A stretch of DNA of 64,000 nt from JAGVSV01 sp040766135 (lineage in GTDB: Bacteria; Bacillota; Clostridia; Christensenellales; Aristaeellaceae). Within the stretch, counting starts at the first letter, position 1. Every line of letters begins with the position of its first letter. The position numbers were made by a program, and so were the translations under genes. Shown here piece by piece: positions 8,757 through 17,352 of the stretch. The DNA lies in NCBI GenBank assembly GCA_040766135.1, contig JAXGRA010000001.1, forward strand, positions 1-64,000, given 5' to 3'. The notes under the pieces are model-generated. The model ran no database searches. It saw only the letters and a list, made by a program, of their open reading frames with translations, and was not told the DNA's origin.

Positions 8757-9505
8757 GCATGGCGTGGATACAGGCGGGGTTCTTTTCCGATGCGCTGGGC
8801 ATGTGCGTCAATTGCAACATCATTTTGCCCGTGAGGGATGTGTCCCAACCTGATTGCACCAAGCGCCCGGTGCTGTGGCTGCTGCACGGCGCGCATGGCA
8901 GCTGCGATGACTGGCTGCGCTATACCAATGTGGAACGCTATGCCACCCGGCGCGGGCTGGCGGTGGTGATGCCCTCCGCGCACATGAGCAACTACATGAA
9001 CATGGCGCACGGCGGCCGGTACTATGACTATATCAGCCAGGAACTGCCGGACAAAATGCGGCAGATGTTCCCCTTAAGCGACAGGCCGGACAAAAACTAC
9101 ATCGCGGGCCTGTCCATGGGTGGGCGCGGCGCGTTGATGGTGGGCCTGGCCCGCCCCGCGCAGTATGCTGCCATTGGCTGTTTTTCGGCAGGGCTGGATG
9201 TCCCAGCCACAGCGCCCTACCGTGACGAAGTGCTGGGCGGCCAGAAACCCAAGGGATATGCTGACCTCCGTGCAAGCATCAAAAAACTAACCAATAGCCG
9301 CCGGGTGCCTGTTATCTATCACACTGTCGGCACGGAGGATCCTTTTTTATCCGCTGCGCGCAAGGCGCAGGAAATGCTGTCCGCCCTGCCCGGCTATACC
9401 TACCATGAAGCCCCCGGCGGCCACGAGTGGGATTTCTGGGACGCCGCCGTGCGCGCGTTCATCGAGCAATTGCCGCTCAAGGATGAGCCGGATGTTTGGA
9501 GATAA
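8753..9505 (+). CDS. Esterase D-type alpha/beta hydrolase (second of a tandem pair)
   Basis: A 250-residue paralogue of the preceding esterase. It keeps LWLLHGAHGSCDDW, the nucleophile elbow GLSMGGRGA, a candidate acid in GTEDPFLS and the base in APGGHEWDFW. ATG 8753 overlaps the upstream stop (ATGA) and follows GGAAGGGGG; further in-frame Met residues upstream lie inside the neighbouring gene. The two proteins are only partly similar outside the motifs, so the duplication is old and they may differ in substrate. Cytosolic by the absence of a leader. Confidence 0.85.
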   Translation: MSMAWIQAGFFSDALGMCVNCNIILPVRDVSQPDCTKRPVLWLLHGAHGSCDDWLRYTNVERYATRRGLAVVMPSAHMSNYMNMAHGGRYYDYISQELPDKMRQMFPLSDRPDKNYIAGLSMGGRGALMVGLARPAQYAAIGCFSAGLDVPATAPYRDEVLGGQKPKGYADLRASIKKLTNSRRVPVIYHTVGTEDPFLSAARKAQEMLSALPGYTYHEAPGGHEWDFWDAAVRAFIEQLPLKDEPDVWR

Positions 9506-9553
9506 GATAATTTAAGAGATTTTATTCGTCTAATAAAAGAAGGGAATACTTAA

Positions 9554-10531
9554 ATGAAACGTTCTTTGGCTTTTGTACTGTCCGTGCTTATTGGTCTGTT
9601 TACAATGCCAGTTTTGACCTATGCAGTGCAATTTGACGCTGTGGCCACGACAAACTTTCAACTCCGCAAACAGCCGCGTGAGGAGGCCGGGCGGCTGATG
9701 CTGGTAGAAAAGGGCAGCAAGGTACAAGTTGAGAAAGTGGATGGGGAATGGGGGAAAATCACTGTCAAGAAGCTGTCAGGCTATGCCAAAATGACCTGGC
9801 TGTGCCAGTTTCGTGCCCATAATCCCCTTGAAGACCAGGTACCGGGCTTGCCGCATCAAGTGGGGGTGGTTCGCGTTGACCAGGCCATGCAGGTTGATGT
9901 CCCCGGCTATAAGGGCAATCTGCTTATCCCGGGGGATGTGCTGGCTGTGAACTATTTTGATCAGGAGGAGGCCAAGGCTTACATGATGCGGGAGGTGGTT
10001 ACCCTTCCTGCAGATTATGTAACGTTTACGCCCTTTGTGCCCTGGAAGGAGGCCCAGCCCGGCGATTTGCTGTATGGCTTTACCACTTTCTATAACGAGC
10101 ACACCGGCGGCAAGCTAGCCCAAAATCGTGCCCATAACATCAACGTGGCCGGTAAAAAATTGGACGGCATCACCGTCCAGCCCGGCGAAGCTCTTTCCTT
10201 CAACGGCGTCTGTAGCCCTTATCGCGGATCCAACGGTTATTTGATAGCACCTATTGTCGGTGGCGATGGTAAAGGGTATGGTGGCGGTGTGTGTCAGTTG
10301 TCCACCACCCTTTATAATGCGGCCCTCGGGCTACCCCTGAGAATAGACGAATGGGAAATTCACTCGCAACAGGGAGTAGATTATGCCCCATTATATTTTG
10401 ACGCAACTGTGGGCGCGTATAGCGATTTGGCCTTCACCAGCTTGTTGCCTTACGCTGTTCGTTTGCAGGTGCTGCCTCAAAACGGGGTGCTAACGGTGTT
10501 AATATATCGGGATGGAGCATCATCAAACTGA
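9554..10531 (+). CDS. Secreted SH3-VanW domain protein
   Basis: A 325-residue exported protein. A signal peptide (about residues 1-24, ending near TYA) is followed by a bacterial SH3-like domain (about 30-85, TTNFQLRKQP ... GEWGKITVKKLSGYAKM) and then a VanW-type domain (about 165-320) with FNGVCSPYRGSNGY and GGGVCQLSTTLYNAAL. VanW domains occur in Bacillota wall-associated proteins, including vancomycin-resistance clusters, but their biochemical role is unclear and no resistance should be inferred. An AAGGGAA site precedes the ATG. It follows the tandem esterases by 48 nt. Confidence 0.85.
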   Translation: MKRSLAFVLSVLIGLFTMPVLTYAVQFDAVATTNFQLRKQPREEAGRLMLVEKGSKVQVEKVDGEWGKITVKKLSGYAKMTWLCQFRAHNPLEDQVPGLPHQVGVVRVDQAMQVDVPGYKGNLLIPGDVLAVNYFDQEEAKAYMMREVVTLPADYVTFTPFVPWKEAQPGDLLYGFTTFYNEHTGGKLAQNRAHNINVAGKKLDGITVQPGEALSFNGVCSPYRGSNGYLIAPIVGGDGKGYGGGVCQLSTTLYNAALGLPLRIDEWEIHSQQGVDYAPLYFDATVGAYSDLAFTSLLPYAVRLQVLPQNGVLTVLIYRDGASSN

Positions 10532-10644
10532 TTTTCTGCTGTTCTACTCTGATTTCTTATATTGACGCCTGCGCGCCATCGAAAAAATCTTTCGTGTCAT
10601 ATTGTATAATAATTGCTCCTAGCCCCGTCTAACAGACAGGAGGT

Positions 10645-11187
10645 GTGGCGCAACTGCATGTATCCAAGCCAACCACAGCGCAAGCCCGGGACGAATCGGT
10701 TGAGCAGATCATCGAAGGGCTGATGCGCCAGCACGCAAGCAGTATCCTGCGGCTTTGTTTGCTGATCCTTCAGGATTATCACCTGGCCGAAGATGCCATG
10801 CAGGATACCTTTCTGAAAGCCTACCGCTCCTATGATCGCTTCCGGGGCGACAGCAGCGTCTACACCTGGCTTACCCGCATTGCCGTCAATACCTGCAAGG
10901 ACATCTGCCGCTCTGCCTAGCACCGCCGTGTGATCCGTTCCATCCGTTTGGAGGATTTGCCCGAGCCCTCCGTGCCGCCCCAGGAGGCGGACGATACCCT
11001 GATAAAAAGCGTGCTGGCCTTGCCGGTCAAGCTAAGGGAAACCGTGCTGTTGGTATATTATTCCAACCTGTCCGCTGCCGAAACGGCCAAGGTGCTGTCC
11101 ATCGGCATACCCACCGTATACAGACGGCTGGAAAAAGCGCGAAGTATACTGAAAGTTGAATTGGAGGGGTGGTTTCATGGAGAATAA
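10645..11187 (+). pseudogene. ECF-type sigma factor interrupted by an in-frame TAG
   Basis: Two open stretches in one frame are separated by a single TAG at 10918-10920. The first part has sigma region 2 (HLAEDAMQDTFLKAYRS, RGDSSVYTWLTRIAVN); the second has region 4 (LPVKLRETVLLVYY, SAAETAKVLSIGIPTVYRRLEKAR). At the stop the reading is CRSA-stop-HRR; related sigma factors carry Trp there, so TGG to TAG is the likely change. The start is GTG 10645 after AGGAGG. The gene overlaps its membrane partner by 11 nt, the usual sigma/anti-sigma arrangement. The product would lack region 4 unless TAG is read through. TATAAT lies upstream near 10605. Confidence 0.82.
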
Positions 11188-11976
11188 ACAAAACCTGAAA
11201 ACCGCAGTAGACCGCCGCCTCAGCGGCGTGAAGGTGACAGAACAGCATATCCGGCAGGTGCTTGACACCATGCAGCCCCGGCGCTTCAACCCCCGCGCCT
11301 TGATCATTGCCTTTGCGCTGGTGGCCTTGCTGGGTACGGGGCTGGCCATGAACTGGCCTGCCACGATAAGCTGGATTCAGGGCATGTTTGGTGAGGAGTG
11401 GGCCGACAAGTTGCAATCCGGCACCCTCATGAACATGCAGCAGATCCGGGTGCTGGGCCAGGTGCAGTATGAATGGCTGGAGGTCATCCACGTGGGCGAA
11501 GCGGAAGAAAAGAGTGTTCCTTATTTCTATGAGGACAACAGCCTGTACGGCACCGTTCGGATTCGTCCGGTGCAGGGTGCCAACATCGTGCTGATCCCCG
11601 AAGACACCGAACTGACCATGTTTCCAGGTTATAACAGGCACTTGGGGAGCTGGCGCCAGAGGGCGCTCCTACCTATTTGGAGTTGGCCGCTGAAAAAAAT
11701 GCAAAAATCATTCTGGCCAAAGCCGTGCCCCAAGGCGTGCTGATGGGGGGCAAACTGCAGGAGGATTATGAAATCATGTACGACTACAGCAGCCAGCCGG
11801 ATGGCAGTTTGTTGTACCATTTTCAAATTCCCCAAGTGCCTGCCAGCCAGGCATACACCATCCGCCTGCGGTTGAACAACTGGGAAATCACCAAAGACGG
11901 CCAGTGGCTGCGCGAGGAACCCCATAATACCTGGCTGAAGGACGACTGGGAAGTAACGGTGCGGCCAGGAAAGTAA
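11177..11976 (+). pseudogene. Frameshifted membrane anti-sigma-like protein
   Basis: Starts MENKQNLKTAVDRRLSG after TTGGAGGGG. One membrane segment (about residues 45-63, ALIIAFALVALLGTGLAM) separates a short cytoplasmic part from an extracytoplasmic part. The frame breaks near 11644-11647, a GGGG run; adding one G gives LGELAPEGAPTYLELAAEKN and continues to a stop at 11976 (WEVTVRPGK). The intact protein would be about 266 residues. Topology and the 11-nt overlap with the sigma gene support an anti-sigma role, but no known anti-sigma domain was recognised. Both partners of the pair are broken, by different kinds of mutation. Confidence 0.72.
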
Positions 11977-12018
11977 CAGTCCAGCCCGGACAATAGCGTA
12001 TATGAATGGATAAAGCAC

Positions 12019-12055
12019 GGGGGAACAAGCATTATCATGGGCTGCTTGTTCCCCC
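12019..12055. terminator. Bidirectional hairpin between convergent genes
   Basis: A 12-bp perfect inverted repeat (12019-12030 with 12044-12055, GGGGGAACAAGC and its complement) lies between the ends of the anti-sigma-like gene (11976) and the minus-strand gene ending at 12082. T-runs on either side are weak. Confidence 0.65.
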
Positions 12056-12081
12056 GAATGATCATTTGTTCAGCATCAGGC

Positions 12082-14214
12082 CTACTTCTCTTCCAACTCC
12101 ATCAGCCGGGCTTTCTGCTGAAGGGACTGGGCAAAGGCCTGGGCGCTTTGCTGGCCTTGTATATAGCGGCGCAGGTCCTTATCAATGCTCTCCCCGCCGG
12201 GCTCATAATAATTGGTGAACGGGTTGACAGGGGGAAAGAACAGGTACGGCGCCACCTGCTGCTGGTAGAAATATAACTCGCTTTGGGTGATTTTGTACTG
12301 ATAGCCAGGGCGCAGTTCCTCCACTTTGGCCAGGTGGGCATCCAGACGCGCCTGCGCATCGCGGCCGGCTGCGGTTGCTCCCTCTTTGGCAACGGCTGAC
12401 CGCAGCAATGCTTCTTCCTGCGCCATCTCTTCCAGCCAGAGGGGATAATTGGCATGCTCCACCGGCTCCGTCCAGCTGGGGTACAGGGCGGCGCGGAATT
12501 CCGGCTTCATGTGTTGAATGGCGGTGCGCACATAGTCCAAAGCCAGCTCCGAGTTCTCCGTCTGGCTGTTGATGAAGTATACAAACAGCCGCGCGGGCTG
12601 CACCTTGGCGCCGCCTTCGGTAAGCGACAGCACGATGATGTCCTCGTTCATCAGATCGCTGCTGCCCTCGCTTAATACAAAGGGCATTTGTTCGGAGTAT
12701 TTGGGCATGCGCTGGCTGTCAATCAGCTGGAGGCCGTTGATAAAAGCAGGGTCGGTAAAATCCAGGCTGCCGTGCTGGCTGTAGCGGTAGTTGATAAAGT
12801 GTGTAAGGAAGTTTGCCTTTAACAGGGCAGCTAAGTTTGTCGCCTCCATCGGCCGGACTTGATCCCCCAGGCTGCGCGGCCAGCTGCCCGCCCACTGTAT
12901 CAGCGCTTCAAAGCTTTGGGGCAGGTCGGCGCGGGTCATGCCGATTTCCTGTAAGAATTTTTCGTAGTAGCACAGCACGTCCATCCCATCCACCCGCAGG
13001 GGAATGGCGTACAGCTTGCCGTCCATCATCACCTGGTTTTGGATGGACGGATGCATGGCCTGCACGGCGGCCATCAAATCCTCCTCTCCGCTTAGATCCA
13101 TGCAATACCCTTTTTGAACCAGGGCAGGCAAATTATATTGCTGGGTGTCCATCAGCATCACATCAAAGGGCAGCATGCCGGTTTGGATGCGCTGCCCCAA
13201 TTCACCGGTATTGACGCTCTGGTTCGGGTCTATCTGCATTTGGAAGCTTAAATCCACATCCGGCCGCAGGTTCATGAACGTACCATAGTTGCCGCCAAAA
13301 TAATCAAAGCCCGGCGATTCACCTAAGATGTGCAGCTGTCCGGCGCTGACCTCCTGCGGATCCGCCAGGAAAAGCCCGTTCTGATGCACGCTTAGCAGCC
13401 CGCCCTCCATGATAATGCCGGGGTTGCTCCAGCCGTTGCCGTTGACCGGCATGTTGCGCAGCACCTGGGGCGGGCCGGACATGGGCCAGCTCCACAGCTT
13501 TGATTGGCTTATGTACAGCACAGCATTGCGGGCTTTATCAAACGCCATGGCTTCGGGACGCTCCGGGATGTCCAGCTGCTGGCTGGTTTTGCCGGTGGCG
13601 GTATCCAAGATACAGAGGCGGCCAAACACCTTCTCCTTTTCGTACATGCTGAAGCCCAGCGCGACCCGGCCATCGCCCAGCAGGGCAAAGCCGTGCAAGC
13701 CGCGGCTTTGGTCAAAGGCTTTCATGGCGTTTTGCTTCAGGTCAAAGCGGCACAGCACATATTGGTCATTGTTGCGCGCGTCCATCATCAGCCACAGGGC
13801 GGCGCCGTCATACACCATGTGCTTGATGTAGCTGTCGCTGTGGCCGCCCTTTACCTCCCGGACGGGGATGGCGATGGTTTCGGGCAGGCCCTCTTTCTCG
13901 GCATACATCAGGTGCAGCACATCGGTGTCGTAATCTACATAATATACCCCGCCGTCGATACAGCACATGCCCATGATGGTGTCTGTTCTGCCGCGATCCT
14001 CTATAAGCGGCAGGGGTTCAAGCTGGCTGTGCCCTGCGCGGAAGCGAAACAGCAGGCCGTTCATGGTGCCCACATAGGCGGTCTGCCCATCTCCCATCAG
14101 GAAAAACGCATAGTCCTCCTCGATTGGCAGGGAGCAGCTGGCGGCCAGGCTGTGGCCGGGCAGCAGCACCAGCGCCAGCAGCAGGGACAACAGGCGATAG
14201 GACAATTTCAACAT
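12082..14214 (-). CDS. Secreted propeller / solute-binding chimera
   Basis: A 710-residue exported protein with a signal peptide (about residues 1-24, LSLLLALVLLPGHSLA). Residues about 30-290 contain repeated short strand patterns of a beta-propeller kind (TAYVGTMNGLLFRFR, GGVYYVDYDTDVLHL, NNDQYVLCRFDL, DGRVALGFSMY). From about 295 the sequence resembles family-1 extracellular solute-binding proteins: FNMNLRPDVDL-like strand, GMLPFDVMLMDTQQ, YCMDLSGEEDLM, DGKLYAIPLRVDG. No lipobox is seen and no transporter genes are adjacent, so it may be a sensor or a wall protein rather than a transport component. The ribosome binding site sits inside a terminator-like stem (14215-14256). Confidence 0.65.
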   Translation of the reverse strand: MLKLSYRLLSLLLALVLLPGHSLAASCSLPIEEDYAFFLMGDGQTAYVGTMNGLLFRFRAGHSQLEPLPLIEDRGRTDTIMGMCCIDGGVYYVDYDTDVLHLMYAEKEGLPETIAIPVREVKGGHSDSYIKHMVYDGAALWLMMDARNNDQYVLCRFDLKQNAMKAFDQSRGLHGFALLGDGRVALGFSMYEKEKVFGRLCILDTATGKTSQQLDIPERPEAMAFDKARNAVLYISQSKLWSWPMSGPPQVLRNMPVNGNGWSNPGIIMEGGLLSVHQNGLFLADPQEVSAGQLHILGESPGFDYFGGNYGTFMNLRPDVDLSFQMQIDPNQSVNTGELGQRIQTGMLPFDVMLMDTQQYNLPALVQKGYCMDLSGEEDLMAAVQAMHPSIQNQVMMDGKLYAIPLRVDGMDVLCYYEKFLQEIGMTRADLPQSFEALIQWAGSWPRSLGDQVRPMEATNLAALLKANFLTHFINYRYSQHGSLDFTDPAFINGLQLIDSQRMPKYSEQMPFVLSEGSSDLMNEDIIVLSLTEGGAKVQPARLFVYFINSQTENSELALDYVRTAIQHMKPEFRAALYPSWTEPVEHANYPLWLEEMAQEEALLRSAVAKEGATAAGRDAQARLDAHLAKVEELRPGYQYKITQSELYFYQQQVAPYLFFPPVNPFTNYYEPGGESIDKDLRRYIQGQQSAQAFAQSLQQKARLMELEEK

Positions 14215-14256
14215 AAAAAAACCTCCTTCATGGTTGTACCTGTTAGACGAAGGAGG
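14214..14256 (-). promoter_or_regulatory. Hairpin that joins a terminator and a ribosome binding site
   Basis: Minus strand: CCTCCTTC (14256-14249) and GAAGGAGG (14229-14222 as read on the minus strand) form an 8-bp stem followed by seven T and then the ATG at 14214. The 3' arm is the Shine-Dalgarno of the downstream gene. The same element can therefore end transcription coming from the Lgt-like gene and hide the start of the next gene. Confidence 0.65.
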
Positions 14257-14274
14257 GGGATGTTTTTTATACCA

Positions 14275-15258
14275 TCAGGGGGATTTCTTTGCCCGGCTGC
14301 GCGCGCGCAGGCCCAGCGCCAGCGCCGCCAGCACGGCCAGCAGCATCACGCCATAGCACAGCATATAGTGGCTGGTTTGCGTCAGCTGCCAGCGCTGGTG
14401 CAGGTCTAACAAAAAACCTACTTTATATTCCACGGCGAATTCCATCAGCATCACCACGCCCAACAGCGCAAGGTATGCTGCAAAGCGGGCCAGCACAACC
14501 AGCGCCCCGCGCCCGGCACGCACCAGCCAGATCAGCAGCACAATCCCGGCCAAAATGGCGCTGACCAGCTGCATCACCCGGATAAAGCCGATGCGCGCAT
14601 AGGCGTCCCGGCGCAGGCTTTCAAACCAGATCTGCATCACCGCATACAGGAATACAAGCAGCAGCGTTTTATCGCCACTACCTGCAGGCGAGCGGCTGCG
14701 CCACAGCACGAGGGCGATACACAATGCGTACAACGCCTCTAACACAAACAGCGCCAGCGCCCATGTTTCCCAATAGCTGTCATACACGCAGATGGGGAAA
14801 AACCACAGCGCCGGGTTGTCGGCGTAAAAGCTGTAGCCCAGCCCCACAAAGCCCTCCAGCAGGCGCGCTGCGGCAATCATCAGCGCAGCAATGGGGGCCA
14901 GGATATCGTACAGCCGCAGGGCACGGACGCCTTTGCCCGCGCGCGCGGCGAGCCAGCCTGCCAGCGCCACGCCCAGCGCCGCGCCGTATAGCACATAGCC
15001 ATTTTCCATCAGGTGCAGCAGGCGCAGGGGATCGTCCAGCGTGTCGGGCAAATAGACCAGCCCATAGCCCACGCGCGAGCATATCACGCCCAGCGGCACT
15101 GCCAGCCACAGGAAAACCTGCAGGGTGATGCGCGGCACCCCTGCGCGGTTCATGTGCACATAGGAAAGCCTCAGGCACAGCGCCGCGCTGGTCATTATCA
15201 GCAGCATATAGGGCGTAACCGATACGCCCAGGAGTGTAAACAGCGGCGCGTTATTCAT
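14275..15258 (-). CDS. Divergent Lgt-like (prolipoprotein diacylglyceryl transferase family) membrane protein
   Basis: A 327-residue polytopic protein with about seven to nine hydrophobic segments. Lgt-like landmarks are a YVLYGAALGV segment at the place of the family FHGG motif, AAARLLEGFVGLGYS at the place of the RLGNF-x-N region, and SLRRDAYARIGFIRVMQ near the C-terminus. The His of the FHGG motif is Tyr here and the Asn of the RxGN motif is missing, so full lipoprotein-transferase activity is doubtful and this is probably a paralogue. Its start overlaps the end of the phosphodiester glycosidase gene by 8 nt, implying coupled translation. A terminator-like stem follows. Confidence 0.6.
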   Translation of the reverse strand: MNNAPLFTLLGVSVTPYMLLIMTSAALCLRLSYVHMNRAGVPRITLQVFLWLAVPLGVICSRVGYGLVYLPDTLDDPLRLLHLMENGYVLYGAALGVALAGWLAARAGKGVRALRLYDILAPIAALMIAAARLLEGFVGLGYSFYADNPALWFFPICVYDSYWETWALALFVLEALYALCIALVLWRSRSPAGSGDKTLLLVFLYAVMQIWFESLRRDAYARIGFIRVMQLVSAILAGIVLLIWLVRAGRGALVVLARFAAYLALLGVVMLMEFAVEYKVGFLLDLHQRWQLTQTSHYMLCYGVMLLAVLAALALGLRARSRAKKSP

Positions 15259-16156
15259 GGGCTGCGCCTGCGCTGTCGATGGAGGCGAAATAGATCATGT
15301 CGCAAATCTCGCGCACGTCCCAGTTGGTGTTGATCTTTTCGTTGTTGAACACCAGGCTGGTGCTGCCGCCGCCGTCCAGGTTGTACACCATGCGGGCATC
15401 GGGCTGTTTTTCTAATATCATCTGGGCAAACTCATTCATTGTCAGCCCGGTCTTTAATTTGGTGGCGCCGCCGCAGTGGAACACGCCATATGAAAGCGGG
15501 CCCAGTTGCCCGATGGCCACGCGCTGCATGGGAATGGTGCCCTCCCACAGCCACTTGTCAAAGGCCTGGATTTGCCCGTTTTCAATGAGCAACGGGCCAA
15601 AGGTAAAGGTGTTGACCACCGTGCGGCCGCTTGCTTCCAGCGCATCCATGTGCGCCTGCGCGCTGTCGGTGGTGGCGTTGCGGGCAACGGAAAAATCGCC
15701 CAAATCATCAATGAACAGCACGTCATACTTTTCAGCTGCCGCACGGATGAGTCTCTTGCGCACCTCATGCTGCTGGCGGATGGTAAAGCCATGCACGTTG
15801 TATTTGAAAAAATCGCCGTTGACCGCAAACACCGCCCGCGCCTTTTTGGCCATCAGCTGGGCTACGACCATTTCCCGGTCGGTAAAAGAGGCCGAGGACT
15901 TGGTGGTGCGGATTTGCGAAGGATGCGCGATGTCAATCAATATCATCATGCACGGCGTCTTTTTATACTCAAAGCGCTCAATGCGCACGTGGATGGACGC
16001 ATCCTTGTATTCATCCGGGGATAAGAACCCCTCGGGCTGCGGCTTTTGGCCATAGACCGAATCATCATCCAGCGGCAGAGGGATCAACTCCATCTGTGCG
16101 CTGGATGTGAACAACAGAAGCAGGGCAATCAGGACAATCAGGTATCTGCGGTGCAT
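15251..16156 (-). CDS. Secreted phosphodiester glycosidase (NAGPA domain)
   Basis: A 301-residue exported protein. The ATG at 16156 follows GGAGG with 7 nt spacing and starts a signal peptide (HRRYLIVLIALLLLFTSSA); upstream in-frame codons are not part of it. The NAGPA/DUF2233 domain (PF09992 type) is recognised from ARAVFAVNGDFFKYN, GPLLIENGQI, RVAIGQLG and the C-terminal MVYNLDGGGSTSLVFNNE. Family members cleave sugar phosphodiesters, as in the mammalian uncovering enzyme and bacterial teichoic-acid or exopolysaccharide related proteins. It overlaps the Lgt-like gene. A second family member, broken, lies at 23033-24031. Confidence 0.85.
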   Translation of the reverse strand: MHRRYLIVLIALLLLFTSSAQMELIPLPLDDDSVYGQKPQPEGFLSPDEYKDASIHVRIERFEYKKTPCMMILIDIAHPSQIRTTKSSASFTDREMVVAQLMAKKARAVFAVNGDFFKYNVHGFTIRQQHEVRKRLIRAAAEKYDVLFIDDLGDFSVARNATTDSAQAHMDALEASGRTVVNTFTFGPLLIENGQIQAFDKWLWEGTIPMQRVAIGQLGPLSYGVFHCGGATKLKTGLTMNEFAQMILEKQPDARMVYNLDGGGSTSLVFNNEKINTNWDVREICDMIYFASIDSAGAAHE

Positions 16157-16222
16157 ACACAGCCTCCAGCATGATTTGCTGTGGGCAGGATAGCAAATGC
16201 ACCGCACAGCGTCAAGAAGCGG

Positions 16223-16294
16223 CTATTGCGCTTCCAGCGTCATCAGGCGGATTTTGTCGTTGGCCTGCTGGATGAGCCGTCCTTTGTTTATGTA
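16223..16294 (-). pseudogene. Short C-terminal gene remnant
   Basis: Minus-strand codons read KGRLIQQANDKIRLMTLEAQ and then stop at 16223-16225, with codon usage like a real gene end. Upstream an in-frame TAA follows within a few codons, and the sequence turns AT-rich (16285-16330). It looks like the last 20 or so codons of a lost gene. The rest of 16208-16494 holds the promoter of the next gene and nothing else that I recognise. Confidence 0.35.
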
Positions 16295-16459
16295 TTAAGA
16301 CAAGTATTAGTACCAACAGAAATAGCTACCTTGCGTGCAACAAATCGGACGCTTTGCGCGTTATAGTGGAGGAAGGGATAATGCAAGAAAGCGAGAGGGT
16401 GCCCGATGCGGAGAAAATGGGTGGCAGTTCATGAGGTATGCGCGGTAAACGACACTCGG

Positions 16460-16488
16460 TTGTAGAATAGGTCACAAATGGATAGAAT
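16460..16488 (+). promoter_or_regulatory. Promoter giving a leaderless message
   Basis: TTGTAG (16460-16465), 17 nt, TAGAAT (16483-16488). The ATG begins at 16495, 7 nt after the -10, at the expected transcription start. No Shine-Dalgarno is present between them. Confidence 0.55.
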
Positions 16489-16494
16489 AGGCGT

Positions 16495-17328
16495 ATGAAG
16501 AGGAAGTGTTTTGGGCGTTGGGTGTTGTGGCTGGCGGTGCTTTTGCTGACAGCGGGCATGGTGATGGCCGGGGAGGACACCGATGTATCCATCTATTCCA
16601 TTGTCACACAGGCACCGCAGGAGGTACAGGAACAGCAAACCGTGCCGGAGCTTACGGCTGTGCCCGAAGCGACACCGCAGATAACGCCCGCCCCGCAAGG
16701 GGCGCGGGAGGAACTGATCGACCGCATGCTCGCGCTGGCGAAGAAGCTGTCGGACGAAGCTGGGGGCAGGCCGAGGCGGGCGCATTATGCGGGGGACATC
16801 TATGTGTGCAAGAATTTTACTGTGCACCTGTTCCGGGAGAACGCCGGCGATTTTGAAATGGCGGAATATCCGGGCGTGAAGTTAATTATCCCCAACAATT
16901 TGCCGCGCGCCGAATCGCGGCCGCTGGCGTATGGCATTTTCTGGCAGGATGTACCGGCGGACAAAGGCAACCCGTTCTATGCCGCACATTCCTTTGCCTA
17001 TGATACCAACCTGAGCAAAGAGGAAAACCGCGCGCGGGCTATGGACATGATGCGCCAGGTGCAGCGGGGCGACTTTTTCCAGATGTCGGCCAACTATGCC
17101 TATGGCGTGGGCGCGCACAGCTTGGTGTTTACCCAGGATTATGACCCGGACACCAACCAGGTAACCTGGACAGACAGCAACATGAACGGCCTGACCCGCA
17201 ACGGGGAGCGCTATGGCTATGTGCAGTTTGACGCAAAAAAGGACATCGGCTGGTTTGTCGATGCCTTTTGCCAGCGCACGCGCGGGGCGACAATATATCG
17301 GCTGCGCGAGGATATTGTAAAAAAGTAG
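16495..17328 (+). CDS. Secreted protein with a possible Cys/His amidase-like fold
   Basis: A 277-residue exported protein: signal peptide (about residues 1-25, VLWLAVLLLTAGMVMAG), a Pro/Thr/Glu-rich linker (about 35-70) and a C-terminal globular part. The order GDIYVCKNFTVHLFREN ... GDFFQMSANYAYGVGAHSLVF ... QVTWTDSNMNG places a Cys at a helix start, then a His and an Asp/Asn on following strands, as in NlpC/P60 or CHAP peptidoglycan amidases. This is a structural guess; no standard family motif was matched. It appears to be translated from a leaderless message. It is convergent with the operon ending at 17353. Confidence 0.55.
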   Translation: MKRKCFGRWVLWLAVLLLTAGMVMAGEDTDVSIYSIVTQAPQEVQEQQTVPELTAVPEATPQITPAPQGAREELIDRMLALAKKLSDEAGGRPRRAHYAGDIYVCKNFTVHLFRENAGDFEMAEYPGVKLIIPNNLPRAESRPLAYGIFWQDVPADKGNPFYAAHSFAYDTNLSKEENRARAMDMMRQVQRGDFFQMSANYAYGVGAHSLVFTQDYDPDTNQVTWTDSNMNGLTRNGERYGYVQFDAKKDIGWFVDAFCQRTRGATIYRLREDIVKK

Positions 17329-17352
17329 GATGGGGACGATCCGGGGCAGGGG

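Noticed and set aside
9554..10531. Vancomycin resistance
   Set aside because: Only a VanW-type domain is present. VanH, VanA/B-type ligase, VanX and VanRS genes are absent, and VanW domains are common in susceptible Bacillota.
10918..10920. TAG in the sigma gene as a pyrrolysine or programmed readthrough codon
   Set aside because: Related sigma factors have Trp here, one base away from TAG, and the window shows no pyl genes. A nonsense mutation is simpler.
13504..14409. A 301-codon frame on the plus strand over the propeller-type gene
   Set aside because: It is rich in His, Gln and Ala without motifs, and the minus-strand gene has a leader and a ribosome binding site.
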